Source: Nemertoderma westbladi (lineage: Eukaryota > Xenacoelomorpha > Nemertodermatida > Nemertodermatidae). Taken from it: DNA of 40,805 nt. Positions 19,572-29,920 of this stretch are shown piece after piece. A program made the position numbers and the translations under genes. Each line of letters starts with the position of its first letter. The first letter of the stretch is position 1. The notes under the pieces are model-generated. The model had not been told where the DNA came from and did no database searches. It saw nothing but the letters and a program-made list of their open reading frames with translations. Location: contig JAUCBJ010007159.1 in the NCBI GenBank assembly GCA_032718475.1, positions 1-40,805 on the forward strand, read 5' to 3'.

Positions 19572-20787
19572 GGTGGCAGCAACAGGCGGCGGCGGACTCA
19601 TGAGGGTCTGGGGGCACGTTAAATCTGTCCTATAGTGCAAGGGAGTTACTGAAGGCCCTCGTGTCTAGCGAACCATGAATCAACATGGTGCCGTGGTATC
19701 GTCTAGTCGGCCTGTTGCCGTACTGCCAGTCCTGTACACAGTAGGGGTGGTGGCTTAGTGTGATCTGTGGTTTATGTGGTCTATGTGGTAGGTCTATGTT
19801 TGGTATGTATGAGTTGACCAGACTCTTTATTGTCTCCGATCGGTTGCCAAAACGTGTCTTTTCCCAGGGTAGCACTATTGGAATGGAGGTGTTGCATCGG
19901 AATGGGCAGGTTCTGATGATTCTGTTGGTACTACTATTGGAATGGAGGTGGCACCCGGAATATCGGCTGCAAGGAGGGGTTAGTGTTGTAGTGTGGTCCG
20001 AGTGAATGATACTCTGGAATCTGTGGTTTGTGTATGGACGATCAGTGGCAGTTTGCTTAAGCTTTCTGTTGCTGTGGGTACGTGGTATACGTGAGTGTGT
20101 GTATGGCCACTGCGAGTGAGTGTGGGAAACCTTGCCGGTTGGTTCAGTCGCCGCTGGTTATTAGTAGGACCATATCTTTACTGCGCCCCAGCATATTTTG
20201 TGCACACAAAGTTATTTTGCCCTGACGGCAAAATAAGGTACTCTCGGCTCTTTTATTAGTCGATACAATTTTGTCCCCTCTGATTTTGTCACCGATTTGT
20301 CTTTCCCGATTATGTCCTCTGTGTGTGCATGGTATGCGTCAGATTTGTGTTTACCGTTGTGTACTTGATTTCGTGAACATCTATTGAGTACACGTGTACA
20401 GTGACTGGTAAGTGGTGACTTGTTCTTAGCTTTAAGCTAGACAGTATTGTTTGCGGAACCGACTTCCCCTCAATACTGCCGGCGAGGCGGGTGAAAACGT
20501 GTCAAAATTCCATGTTGGGTAGCGCAAGCCCACTTGGGACAAGACCGTCGGTTTGGCTCAAGGGCGACCTTGATGCTCGATCGCTATCGACTGGTCCACC
20601 CACCGGTTGACTCTCTGAGTTGGCTCAATGTACAGTCAGGCCACAGTAAGTTGACAGTAGCCGACCATCTGGCTACACCGACGAGCTGTGCCGGTGTGAT
20701 CGGGGGATTGAAAATTGAAGCCGGGAAGCATCGGGCTACCCTCCGGCCCGGTCTGATAAAAACGGAGTCGGACTGGCCCCAAGGGTA
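19572..20787 (+). other. Non-coding stretch between ORF1 and gag-pol (possible intron)
   Basis: No convincing frame. It contains a repeated CTATTGGAATGGAGGTG (near 19876 and 19934) and GGTAAGTGG at about 20407. If ORF1 is spliced to gag-pol this would be the intron, but I could not find a single acceptor with matching phase. Confidence 0.4.
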
Positions 20788-23700
20788 GTGAGACAGCGTC
20801 CGCCTCATGGGTGCCCCTCGGGGAGGAGCCCAGAAGGACGCAAGCGTTATCAAGTTAGAGAAAGAATTCTGCAAATCAGGCTAATCTTATCGGCCTTTGA
20901 GGAGGCTTCTAAAAGAAGACAAGACACGTCGTTGCAAGTTGCCGTAAAGACTTGGTTTCAACGGGTGAGCCTCCAGGTGCAAGGGACGACTCAGTGGAAA
21001 GCCCAGCTGGTTGAGCGCTCAACCCATGGAGAATCAACAGACGCTACTTTTTCCCAAGTGGAAAGTGAAGCGGCGGCAGAGAAGCCGCATAAGAGGGATG
21101 CCATTGACATCTATCTGTCGGATTATCAACGTTTTGTAGGAGATGAAGAGTTGAGGAGAAGACTAGAGGGGCTTAGCCCTAATAGTGAAGGAGCCCAGAG
21201 TGTGTTGGACGCAATCGATGTGGATAGGTTAGCTGCGAACCAAGCTAAATTCAATGAAAGCATCCGCATCGCTAAGGTTCAAGAAGAACAAGTAAAGAAA
21301 AAACGTATAGAAGATAGAAAGACAGCGGCAGTGGCAGCAGCAGTGGCAGAGGCAGAAAGAAAAGCGGCCTTGGCAGCTACAGTGGCAGAAGCAGAAAGAA
21401 AAGCGGCTTTGGCAGCTGCAGTGGCAGAAGCAGAAAGAAAAGCGGCTTTGGCAGCTGCAGTGGCAGAAGCAGAACGAAAGGCGTCTGAAGAGACAACCCA
21501 ACTAGAGTTGGAAAATCTTCAAGAGAGGCAAGACAACTTCAATAAACAGTTAACAGCTAGTAATATGCAGATGATGAGTCGATCTACTCCCAAAAGACAG
21601 GGGTATACATCATCTGAGGAAGGCGATACTACCGATCCTGAAGGCGGAGGAAATCGATCTCGCCTAAGCAGACGTAAAAGAATGTCCCACTGTCAGAAAT
21701 TGCCTGATTTGCCTCCAGCTGTTAGAAGGCAACTAGCTAGCACAGATTTAGGTAGTACAGAACCCACAGACCAAATAATTAAAATAGAAAGACTCCCTAC
21801 TATAGTAGATGAGCCTGAAATAATTGGGCCTGTTCTTGAAATCACCCCTTCGGTGATAGAGACACCTGTACTCCCAGAACCTACCTTTAAATTCCCTTTA
21901 CACAGCACCAAATTATCTGTGCCTAGAGGAACAGCCCCTGAAACAGTGTCAGTCCTGGACTCCGAGCGAAATATAAAGGATATATCGCCCGTAGTTTCTC
22001 GTCTGCCCGCTACAACGTTGGCGGATCCCGCTTCGGCGGTTGATTGGGTAGACGAGAGACGGCGGGGGATGGACATTCTCCTCGGAAAGATGGAGGAGAA
22101 TCGAGTGCGCTCCTCCCAACAGGTCCGAGAGTTAGAAGGGACTGTTCAACAGTTAAAGGGAACCGTAAAGGAAAGTAGGTTAGAGTTGCAAGAAGTGCAG
22201 CAAAGTATCGCGCTAGAACGCGATAAATTAGTAAATTTACAAAAGGGTATATCACCACCCCCGGTAACAATGTGTCAACCTGTTAGGTCTGAAGTATCTC
22301 ATGCGCAAGGTGTGGAGCCTACACGCATATATACTGCTAGCGAAGTAGAAACTCCTATAGTGAACCCTATTAAGGGTAATTATAGACATGTTGATAATGA
22401 TATTCCCTATAGACCTGATCATAATCCGAGAAATTTATATACCGATAACTCGATATTAAATAACACGATGGCCCAAGAAAGTTTTACGCGTCAAATGGCT
22501 AGAACCAAAGCCCGGCAAGCGGTAAAGGTGGGAGAGATCGTCAAGTTCAATGGAGATGAGATGAAATGGTTACCTTTTAATGAATATTACAAAGATAACA
22601 TACAGAACTCTGTACTATCTAATGGAGAGAAACTTAGATTCCTCATCGAGTGCTTGGAAGGATCTCCCAAGTTAATGGCGTTAAAGTTTATTGGACATCC
22701 AGACGGATTAAGGCAAGTTTGGGATACCCTAAACTTCAGGTATGGTAATAGGAATAACATAGCTGGGTATTTGTATGCAAAGTTGGTAGCGCCCCGAAAG
22801 TTTATTAGCAGCGGGATTATAGAGTTTTCCGATGAGATTCAGGAGATCTGCCGACAATTAGATTGGCTAGGTAAGTCTCATGAGTATCAGAGTGCTATGG
22901 TTATTAGGGCAGTGGCTTCTACTTTACCGAAGGGCGGAGTAGGTACACGCTGGGACAAGAAAGTGTTATATATGATGGAACAACAACAACGAGACCCTAC
23001 CATGGCTGATTTCATGTCATTCTTGGATGGCGAAGTGAAATTACAGCTCATAAAGCAGTCCAGAGAGAAGACACCAGAAAACAAGGTAAGTGAGAAACCC
23101 GTCTCTAGGAGAAAGGTAACACCAGTGTGTTATACAGACGACGGCGAAAGCCAGACTTCTCAAGGAGAGGATAGCGGGAAAGACACTGAAAGATCTTATT
23201 ATGTCAATAAAACGCCTAAAGAACAGGTAAGTAAATGCAAGTCTCGAACCAATGACAGGAGAGAACAGGTAAGAAAAACTCCTCCTACGTCTCCCAAGAG
23301 AATTCAGGTGAGAAAGCCCGAAGAAAGAACGAGTGTGCACAATGTTATTCAAAATAAGGTAAGTAACATCAAACCGAAATGTGCGCTATGTGATGGGACT
23401 CACCGTTTGAATATATGTGATGAATTCCTGAAGAAATCATTAGCGGAGAGACGGGAAGTCATGTGGGTTAAGCGGTTGTGTTATAATTGCCTCAGACAAG
23501 GACACCAACGGCGAACCTGTTACTCCGACACAAGGTGTGCAAAGTGCGGTGCGAAACATCATATCTTGTTGCACACTGAATTCGAGCGAAATAGTCCGAG
23601 TCAGGTAAGTGATTCCGAACTACATGTCCAATTCAGTGATGTGAACGACACTGATCAATCTGAGATGGAAGGATTCAATACGGACGAGTTCTCCGACGAA

Positions 23701-26700
23701 AACGAATCCTGTTACATGATAAATACCGCAGTGTATCGAGCACTCACGTATGAAAAAGATACAGACAGCGACCTCATCCTAACTACTTCTGATCGACAAC
23801 CATCTTGGAAAGCGCCATCTTCCAATGTAGGAATCCGAGAATTTCCTGTAGTACAGGTAAGGGTCCACGGACCTAAAAGGAGTTATGTAGTGAACGCCCT
23901 CCTTGACTCCGGTAGTACAGGAACATTCATCGACAAAGAACTAGCCGAAGACATCTTTGCTGGACAACCCAAGTTCCGAACTAAGCTAAACATGTCAGGA
24001 ATTATGCAGGTTTGGAAATCTACAGTAATCGCGGATTATTATGTAGGTGCGTTGCCCACCCCCCAGGATGAACTAGGAGAACATAGTATAAGGTCAGTAA
24101 AAATGGTGGCGATAAAGAACTTCGCTACCACTCAAGTGGAACCTTATAACTGGGATGAGGACGATTTCACCCAGCAGCTGGAAATACCTAGATTCAACAC
24201 CGATTACCCTGGAGTGCAAATACTCATCGGTCAAAACGCGCATGAAGCGCTCGAGACATTGGTGAAACGGCCCGCTCAACCGCAACCACTACAAGCTTAT
24301 GCGGGAAGAACTAGAGTGGGTTGGTACTTTACTTGCCCTTCCCGTAGAACCCTCATGGAAAGATTACCGAAAGACCAGGTATGTCAAGTGAGAGAATGGG
24401 AATTCGAGAGCAGTGAGTTAGACGATCCAACTGAGGGAACACCATACTCCTCAGATAATGACGATGTCCACCAACTTTTTGACGAGGAGAATGCCATCGA
24501 TCTCCTTAAGGAAAACGAGACTTGGCAAAACCAAGTGAACTTATGTCAACTCCTTCTTCCATCAGAGCGAGACGACTATAACGACGAGCTTAATGACATC
24601 ATTGAACGTTATAATGCCAAGACTCGGGACGAACACGCCGTACGATTCTTTACTCAAGAGGCTGTAGAGTCCAATTCCTATGATAAGGCCCTATCGGTAG
24701 AGGAAGAAAGAGCCAAGCAGATCCAAGAGACAACTACACGTTTTCTTAAAGATCAAGGTAGATATGAGATCGGTCTACCTTTCCGAAAGCGAGAACCAAA
24801 GTTCGTAAACAACAGACCCTTGGCGGAGAAAAGAATTGCTCAACTACATCGACGCCTTACGGCAAATTCTTCAGCTAAAGAAATGTATCAAACGCAGTTG
24901 AGGAAGTTTATTAGCAAGGGATATGCGGAGCTAGTACCGGAAGAAACACCTATAACTGAGAGAACGTATTATTTAACTCACCATTACGTTCCCAAACCCG
25001 GTAAACCACATGAGGTACGAGTGGTGTTTGACGGCTCCGCCCTCTATATGGGCCAATCCCTTAATTCTGAATTGCTACCCGGACCCAACTTACTCCAATC
25101 ATTGTTGGGAATACTTTTAAGATTAAGACAATATTGCATTGCTTTCGCCTCAGATATAGAAGGCATGTTCTTACAAGTCAAAGCGCTGGATAAGGATCGA
25201 GATAGCCTACGATTTCTGTGGTGGCCTGAAGGAGACCTCAACCAGAAACCGGTGGAGTACTGGATGACCATCCAAGCTTTTGGGATAATCTCGAGCCCTT
25301 CAAACGCCTGTTCCGTAGTGCGCACCACTGCGGATGACAACCGAGACGCCTTCTCTAAAGAGGTGATTGACAACATCAAGAGAGATATATACATGGACGA
25401 CAATCTAAAGTCCCCTCCATCAGTCGAAGAAGCCATTGATGTCGCTAAAGGAACGGTAGAGTGCTTAAAAAGAGGTGGATTTCGATTAACTAAATTCACC
25501 AGCAACTCCCGTGAGTTTCTGGAGTCGATCCCGGTAGAAGATCGAGGAGCAAAAGACCTGGATCTAATAAAAGATGATCTCCCAGAAACTAAGACCCTTG
25601 GTTTGAAATGGGACACCGAAAGAGATATCCTGTTTTTTCAACTAAAACAGCGAGATAATCCAGTTCGGACTAAACGGATTTGTTTAAGTGTCCTGAGCAC
25701 TTATTTCGATCCATTGGGATTTATTAGCCCAGTTATATTGATTGCTCGGAGTTTAGTACAACAAATGTGGCTTGAAAACCACTCATGGGACGATCCACTC
25801 AAGGGAGAGTTGTTAAAGAAGTGGATGAAATGGGAAGATTCTCTACCAGCCATCGAGAACTTGATAATTTCCCGTTCATATTTTGGTCATGTTCTCCCTA
25901 CGTATTCCTATCAACTCCATGTGTTTGGAGACGCCAGCGATATGGGAATAGGTATAGTAGCCTACCTAAGGGTGGAAACCCCAGACGGAATCAAAGTTGC
26001 CTTGGTTACTTCTAAGGCATTGATAAACAACAAGTTGAAAGTTCCTCGAGCGGAGTTAAAAGCGGCTCTATACGCTACAGCCATCGGCCGGAATGTAACA
26101 GAACAGATCGACTATCCACTGGAGAAAACTGTCTATTGGACCGACGCTTTACTCGTGTTGGAGTATATAACCAATGAAGTCTGTCAGTTCAGCGTCTTCG
26201 TTACCAACAGAGTAGCTATTATACTCAGTCGCACAACGATGGATCAATGGAGACATTGCCCCGGAACGATTAACCCAGCAGATATCGCCTCCAGGGGAGC
26301 AACTCCACAAGAACTGGTAGATACTCCAGACTGGCTAGGTGGACCCGGCTTCCTCTACAAAGAAGAAGAAGAATGGCCTCCTCATCTTACTACCACAGAG
26401 ATTAGACAGGCCAAGGGAGCGGAGAGGGTCAAACCTAAAACTCGGGCGAGTAAATCGAAGTTATTCAAACCTATGGTAGATCTGTCTGTACTACATACTT
26501 CCGGAGACGACGCTTTGGATCAGAAATCCACAGCCACAAATAAACTTGTTGTGGAAATCCGTGATAAGGATTGGAAATCTGGAATACCAGACGTCTCGCA
26601 AGGACTCTCACCTCTTCTGCAGAGAGCGATACATCACTACAGTTCCTGGAATCGGCTCTGTAAGGCTGTTACATATTTAAAGAGATGTTTTCACCATCAC

Positions 26701-27231
26701 TACTCCGGGATGAAGGCCAAAGGTGATACCGCTCCAATAACATCAGTGCAGGTCCATGTTATTAAAGATCTTCCCAAATATAAGATACCCGACAGGTTTC
26801 TGAAGGAGAAGATCAGTTATCAGGAGCATGAAGAAACCAACAAGCAGATGCTGAGACTCCTGCAATGCTATGAAGATTCCGATAAGTATTTCCTGTTGTT
26901 GAGAAATCCACAGATGCGCTTAAGGGATCGTTTCTCTAGCACAATGATAGATGGGTTGATACGTGTTGGAGGAAGATTAACGAATGCTCCATTATCCTTT
27001 GACACTAAGTTCCCCATACTCACTAGAAATCTTGAAATACAAGTCAAGATGATTGTAGATGTTCACAGCAAACTTTATCATGCTGGTAGGGAACGAGTTC
27101 TTAGCGAAATTCGAACTCGCTATTATTTTTATAAACCCCGTAGAGCTCTGAACCAAGTTCTTAGGAACTGTATACCCTGTAGGAAAGCATTCAGTAGACC
27201 TTTTAACACAGCGAGAGGCAGAATTACCTAA
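20788..27231 (+). CDS. BEL/Pao gag-pol polyprotein (gag, zinc knuckles, protease, RT, RNase H, integrase N-terminus)
   Basis: A 2147-codon frame with the BEL/Pao domain order. Residues 1-260 are coiled-coil/charged, with four 13-residue AVAEAERKAALAA repeats (about 181-235). A DUF1759-like Gag region covers about 575-730. Cysteine/histidine knuckles follow at about 864-930 (CALCDGTH, CYNCLRQGHQRRTC, CAKCGAKHH). Protease is LLDSGSTGTF (near 1037). Reverse transcriptase includes VRVVFDGSA, ASDIEGMFLQV and the catalytic YMDD at 1535-1538. RNase H has HVFGDASDMGIG (near 1713) and a later WTDALLVL. The integrase zinc domain (HSKLYHAG..CIPC, about 2093-2131) precedes a stop at 27229. The catalytic core continues in another frame from about 27212. 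The first in-frame ATG is at 21565, so residues 1-259 need a spliced or non-AUG start. Within 23086-24384, eight consensus-like splice donors all fall in the same codon phase. Confidence 0.93.
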   Translation: MRQRPPHGCPSGRSPEGRKRYQVRERILQIRLILSAFEEASKRRQDTSLQVAVKTWFQRVSLQVQGTTQWKAQLVERSTHGESTDATFSQVESEAAAEKPHKRDAIDIYLSDYQRFVGDEELRRRLEGLSPNSEGAQSVLDAIDVDRLAANQAKFNESIRIAKVQEEQVKKKRIEDRKTAAVAAAVAEAERKAALAATVAEAERKAALAAAVAEAERKAALAAAVAEAERKASEETTQLELENLQERQDNFNKQLTASNMQMMSRSTPKRQGYTSSEEGDTTDPEGGGNRSRLSRRKRMSHCQKLPDLPPAVRRQLASTDLGSTEPTDQIIKIERLPTIVDEPEIIGPVLEITPSVIETPVLPEPTFKFPLHSTKLSVPRGTAPETVSVLDSERNIKDISPVVSRLPATTLADPASAVDWVDERRRGMDILLGKMEENRVRSSQQVRELEGTVQQLKGTVKESRLELQEVQQSIALERDKLVNLQKGISPPPVTMCQPVRSEVSHAQGVEPTRIYTASEVETPIVNPIKGNYRHVDNDIPYRPDHNPRNLYTDNSILNNTMAQESFTRQMARTKARQAVKVGEIVKFNGDEMKWLPFNEYYKDNIQNSVLSNGEKLRFLIECLEGSPKLMALKFIGHPDGLRQVWDTLNFRYGNRNNIAGYLYAKLVAPRKFISSGIIEFSDEIQEICRQLDWLGKSHEYQSAMVIRAVASTLPKGGVGTRWDKKVLYMMEQQQRDPTMADFMSFLDGEVKLQLIKQSREKTPENKVSEKPVSRRKVTPVCYTDDGESQTSQGEDSGKDTERSYYVNKTPKEQVSKCKSRTNDRREQVRKTPPTSPKRIQVRKPEERTSVHNVIQNKVSNIKPKCALCDGTHRLNICDEFLKKSLAERREVMWVKRLCYNCLRQGHQRRTCYSDTRCAKCGAKHHILLHTEFERNSPSQVSDSELHVQFSDVNDTDQSEMEGFNTDEFSDENESCYMINTAVYRALTYEKDTDSDLILTTSDRQPSWKAPSSNVGIREFPVVQVRVHGPKRSYVVNALLDSGSTGTFIDKELAEDIFAGQPKFRTKLNMSGIMQVWKSTVIADYYVGALPTPQDELGEHSIRSVKMVAIKNFATTQVEPYNWDEDDFTQQLEIPRFNTDYPGVQILIGQNAHEALETLVKRPAQPQPLQAYAGRTRVGWYFTCPSRRTLMERLPKDQVCQVREWEFESSELDDPTEGTPYSSDNDDVHQLFDEENAIDLLKENETWQNQVNLCQLLLPSERDDYNDELNDIIERYNAKTRDEHAVRFFTQEAVESNSYDKALSVEEERAKQIQETTTRFLKDQGRYEIGLPFRKREPKFVNNRPLAEKRIAQLHRRLTANSSAKEMYQTQLRKFISKGYAELVPEETPITERTYYLTHHYVPKPGKPHEVRVVFDGSALYMGQSLNSELLPGPNLLQSLLGILLRLRQYCIAFASDIEGMFLQVKALDKDRDSLRFLWWPEGDLNQKPVEYWMTIQAFGIISSPSNACSVVRTTADDNRDAFSKEVIDNIKRDIYMDDNLKSPPSVEEAIDVAKGTVECLKRGGFRLTKFTSNSREFLESIPVEDRGAKDLDLIKDDLPETKTLGLKWDTERDILFFQLKQRDNPVRTKRICLSVLSTYFDPLGFISPVILIARSLVQQMWLENHSWDDPLKGELLKKWMKWEDSLPAIENLIISRSYFGHVLPTYSYQLHVFGDASDMGIGIVAYLRVETPDGIKVALVTSKALINNKLKVPRAELKAALYATAIGRNVTEQIDYPLEKTVYWTDALLVLEYITNEVCQFSVFVTNRVAIILSRTTMDQWRHCPGTINPADIASRGATPQELVDTPDWLGGPGFLYKEEEEWPPHLTTTEIRQAKGAERVKPKTRASKSKLFKPMVDLSVLHTSGDDALDQKSTATNKLVVEIRDKDWKSGIPDVSQGLSPLLQRAIHHYSSWNRLCKAVTYLKRCFHHHYSGMKAKGDTAPITSVQVHVIKDLPKYKIPDRFLKEKISYQEHEETNKQMLRLLQCYEDSDKYFLLLRNPQMRLRDRFSSTMIDGLIRVGGRLTNAPLSFDTKFPILTRNLEIQVKMIVDVHSKLYHAGRERVLSEIRTRYYFYKPRRALNQVLRNCIPCRKAFSRPFNTARGRIT

Positions 27232-28276
27232 GGAACGAGTAAGCTTCTATGAACCACCCTTTACTAATACCGGTGTGGATTTATTTGGCCCTATTGAAGT
27301 ATATCGTGCTAGGACTATAGTCAAGAGATGGTGTGTAATCTTTGTTTGTATGACTTGTAGAGCTATCCATCTCGATATGGTGAACGATTTATCGACCAAC
27401 AGCTTCCTATTAAGCTTACGACGACAGATCGCTCGCTTTGGCACTAGTAACACGATGAGATCTGATAAGGGAACTAACTTCATTGGTGCCAACAATGAAA
27501 TCAAATCTTACGTCAAAGATTGGAACCAAAGACAGGTGGACGATCAGCTACGAGTAACAGCGTCTAGCTGGACCTTCAACGCCGCCGACGCCCATTGGTG
27601 GGGAGGAAGTTGGGAGAGATTAATAAGAAGTGTGAAGACAGCATTTCACTTTATAGTGCCTTGCCACGCGTATCTCACCGACGAACTTTTGCGGACGTTA
27701 ATGGAGGAAATCGCCGCCTATCTCAACGAGAGACCGCTTATGCCAGTCTCATCGAGTCCCGATTCCCTGGAAGCGCTAACACCCGCGCACTTCCTACTGA
27801 AGAAACCTGTAGCCATGCTACCACAATCGGAAATCACAGACGGAGACGAATACTGCCGGCAAACTTGGCAACTCATGCAGTTGTTATCCCGTCGTTTCGC
27901 TGACCATTTCGAAAAACATTATCTGCCCACGCTACAACTTCGAACTAAGTGGTTTGCGCAGCAAGAAAACGTCAGCGCTGGAGACATGGTTCTTATTGTG
28001 GATGTAGATCTTCCACGTAAGCGGTGGCAGACAGGTCGTATCATCGAGACTCACATCTCGGATGACGGTTTGGTGCGATCGGTAGAACTCGTCGTCATGC
28101 GACGTAACTTCAAGAAACCGGGAATTGTCTTCGAGACGCAGCAGCTCAATCGCCCAGTTGGTCGCTTATGTTTACTGGAAAGAGACAGAGAACTCTCCGG
28201 AAACTATGGGAGGCAAGATACTCTTCCCACGACCACCTCCCTAATCCAACAAACATCTAGGGACTCCCCAGCTTAG
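27212..28276 (+). pseudogene. BEL/Pao integrase core and C-terminal domain, frameshifted from gag-pol
   Basis: Continues the polyprotein in the next forward frame (the shift looks like one extra base, or two missing, around 27195-27215). The frame starts usefully near 27212 and runs to TAG at 28274. Integrase acidic triad: D in GVDLFGP (27278), D in MRSDKGTNF (near 27464) and E in WWGGSWERL (near 27614). It ends with the DUF5641-type domain usual for BEL/Pao (GDMVLIVDVDLPRKRWQTGR). All three residues are present, so only the frameshift disables the enzyme, unless it is a sequencing error or a translational shift. Confidence 0.9.
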
Positions 28277-29920
28277 TAGCATATGGAGTGGGTGTGTGAC
28301 CATATTATTTTATATTCTTATTATTTTATATTTATGTATGTATTATTATGTAATTTTATTATAATCGTTTTATTTAATTTTATTTAGTAGCATGTTATTT
28401 TAGCGATTATTTAGTAGATTAGTGCAATATATTCGCGTTTATTACGTAATTACTTATATTATATATTTAGTGCGACGGCGAGAAACAATTCTTTTTCTCT
28501 TTCCTTGCTGCCCGTATTACATTACGAATACGTAACTACAGTAAGATGAAATGTCCGTACTTATTAAAGTACAATAAAGCCACTACTATATTCAAGTATT
28601 ATTGGTAGGCAGAGTATTAGGAATGCAAAGTTCAGATCCTTGTGTCTCGGCTAAACCAAGCTCTGGGTAGACCTTGGAAACGACTTGCCTCTTCACACTG
28701 ACATTGCTTCGTGCGATATTGCTCTCATACCGTATATTAAATAATACATATAGTAGCGTGATGTCCCTTTAACAGTAGCGTATAACGCAAAATAAATCTG
28801 TTAAACCCTTTGACCATCTGCAATTCTAGTCGATTAAGATATCGCGGCACCCACCGATATACTTGAAAGACAAAATTCTAGAATCAGTGGTTAACGTCCC
28901 CAGACAAGTTCTGGAATAAACTGGTGCCCATCCTAAATATTAATTATTAATATTTACAAAATCTGTCAAATATCAGATCCTTTAAAATTCTAGTCGATTA
29001 AGATATCGTAGCACTTACCGATACTCTTAAAAAGACAAAATTCCTAGAATCAAGGATCCCAGTCCCCAGACACGTTCTGGAATAAAATTGTGTCTATTTA
29101 ACATTAAATAATAAAATTTACGGGAATAAATTTAAATTCAGATATTTCAATGAATTTAATAAATTGTCATTTTATACAATTTATAACATTCCCAAAATTC
29201 CATTAATTAATAGATCATGGGAGCGGAGATTCACTCTATTAAGTGTATTAGTGTGCGAGAATCTCCGATATATAGTCAATAGCCGATAAAATTCATAAAA
29301 TCATGTATAGAGAGGATATTGACAATTAAAGACTTACTATTAAATAGCATCCCAGATCTGTATGCATGAGAATTACCCTAATTCTACCGCTAGCTTTCCA
29401 TAATGTCACCATGGCAACAACCACGCTAGAATTAGAAGTGAGTTAAAAGAACAATAGAAGGCTTGCCCCTTTGAATAGCATAGGGAATAAATAGCGCACT
29501 GCTAGTATCCAAGGATACACAATAAATAAAGTGACATTCTGGAAGGCACTTGACTGACGGACAAATGACCCGAATGTGTGATAGAATGTGTACCATTTGT
29601 GACAGTTACGTGGAATTTGTGCGTTTGTAGGTGAATGTTACTACTAAGGTGTGTTTACAGTAGCGAGTCGCAATTGTGAAAGTAGCCCTAACTCTCCAGT
29701 AAGAACCTGAAGTATATCTAAGCCTTTGGGACGGACGGTGGAGTGACTTGTGCTGGTTGTTGTAGTCGTTGTGCAGCTACGACGTTGGCGATAGGCACAT
29801 CGACGAAAATACACCAGCGCTGAGGATCTCGCACTGTCCGGGGGCAGAGAGGGGTAGGCAGCGACGCCCGCTCGCCTAAATATAAACTCATTATAATATG
29901 GATAAACTTATATAGCAAAT
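28277..29920 (+). other. Region between integrase and ORF3, no gene seen
   Basis: AT-rich. A polyadenylation signal AATAAA lies at 28573. A diverged duplication of 164 bp starts AATTCTAGTCGATTAAGATATCG at about 28822 and 28986, both containing CCCCAGACA.GTTCTGGAATAAA. A 9-bp stem (CGGAGATTC, 29224) pairs with GAATCTCCG (29259). No supported coding frame. Confidence 0.55.
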
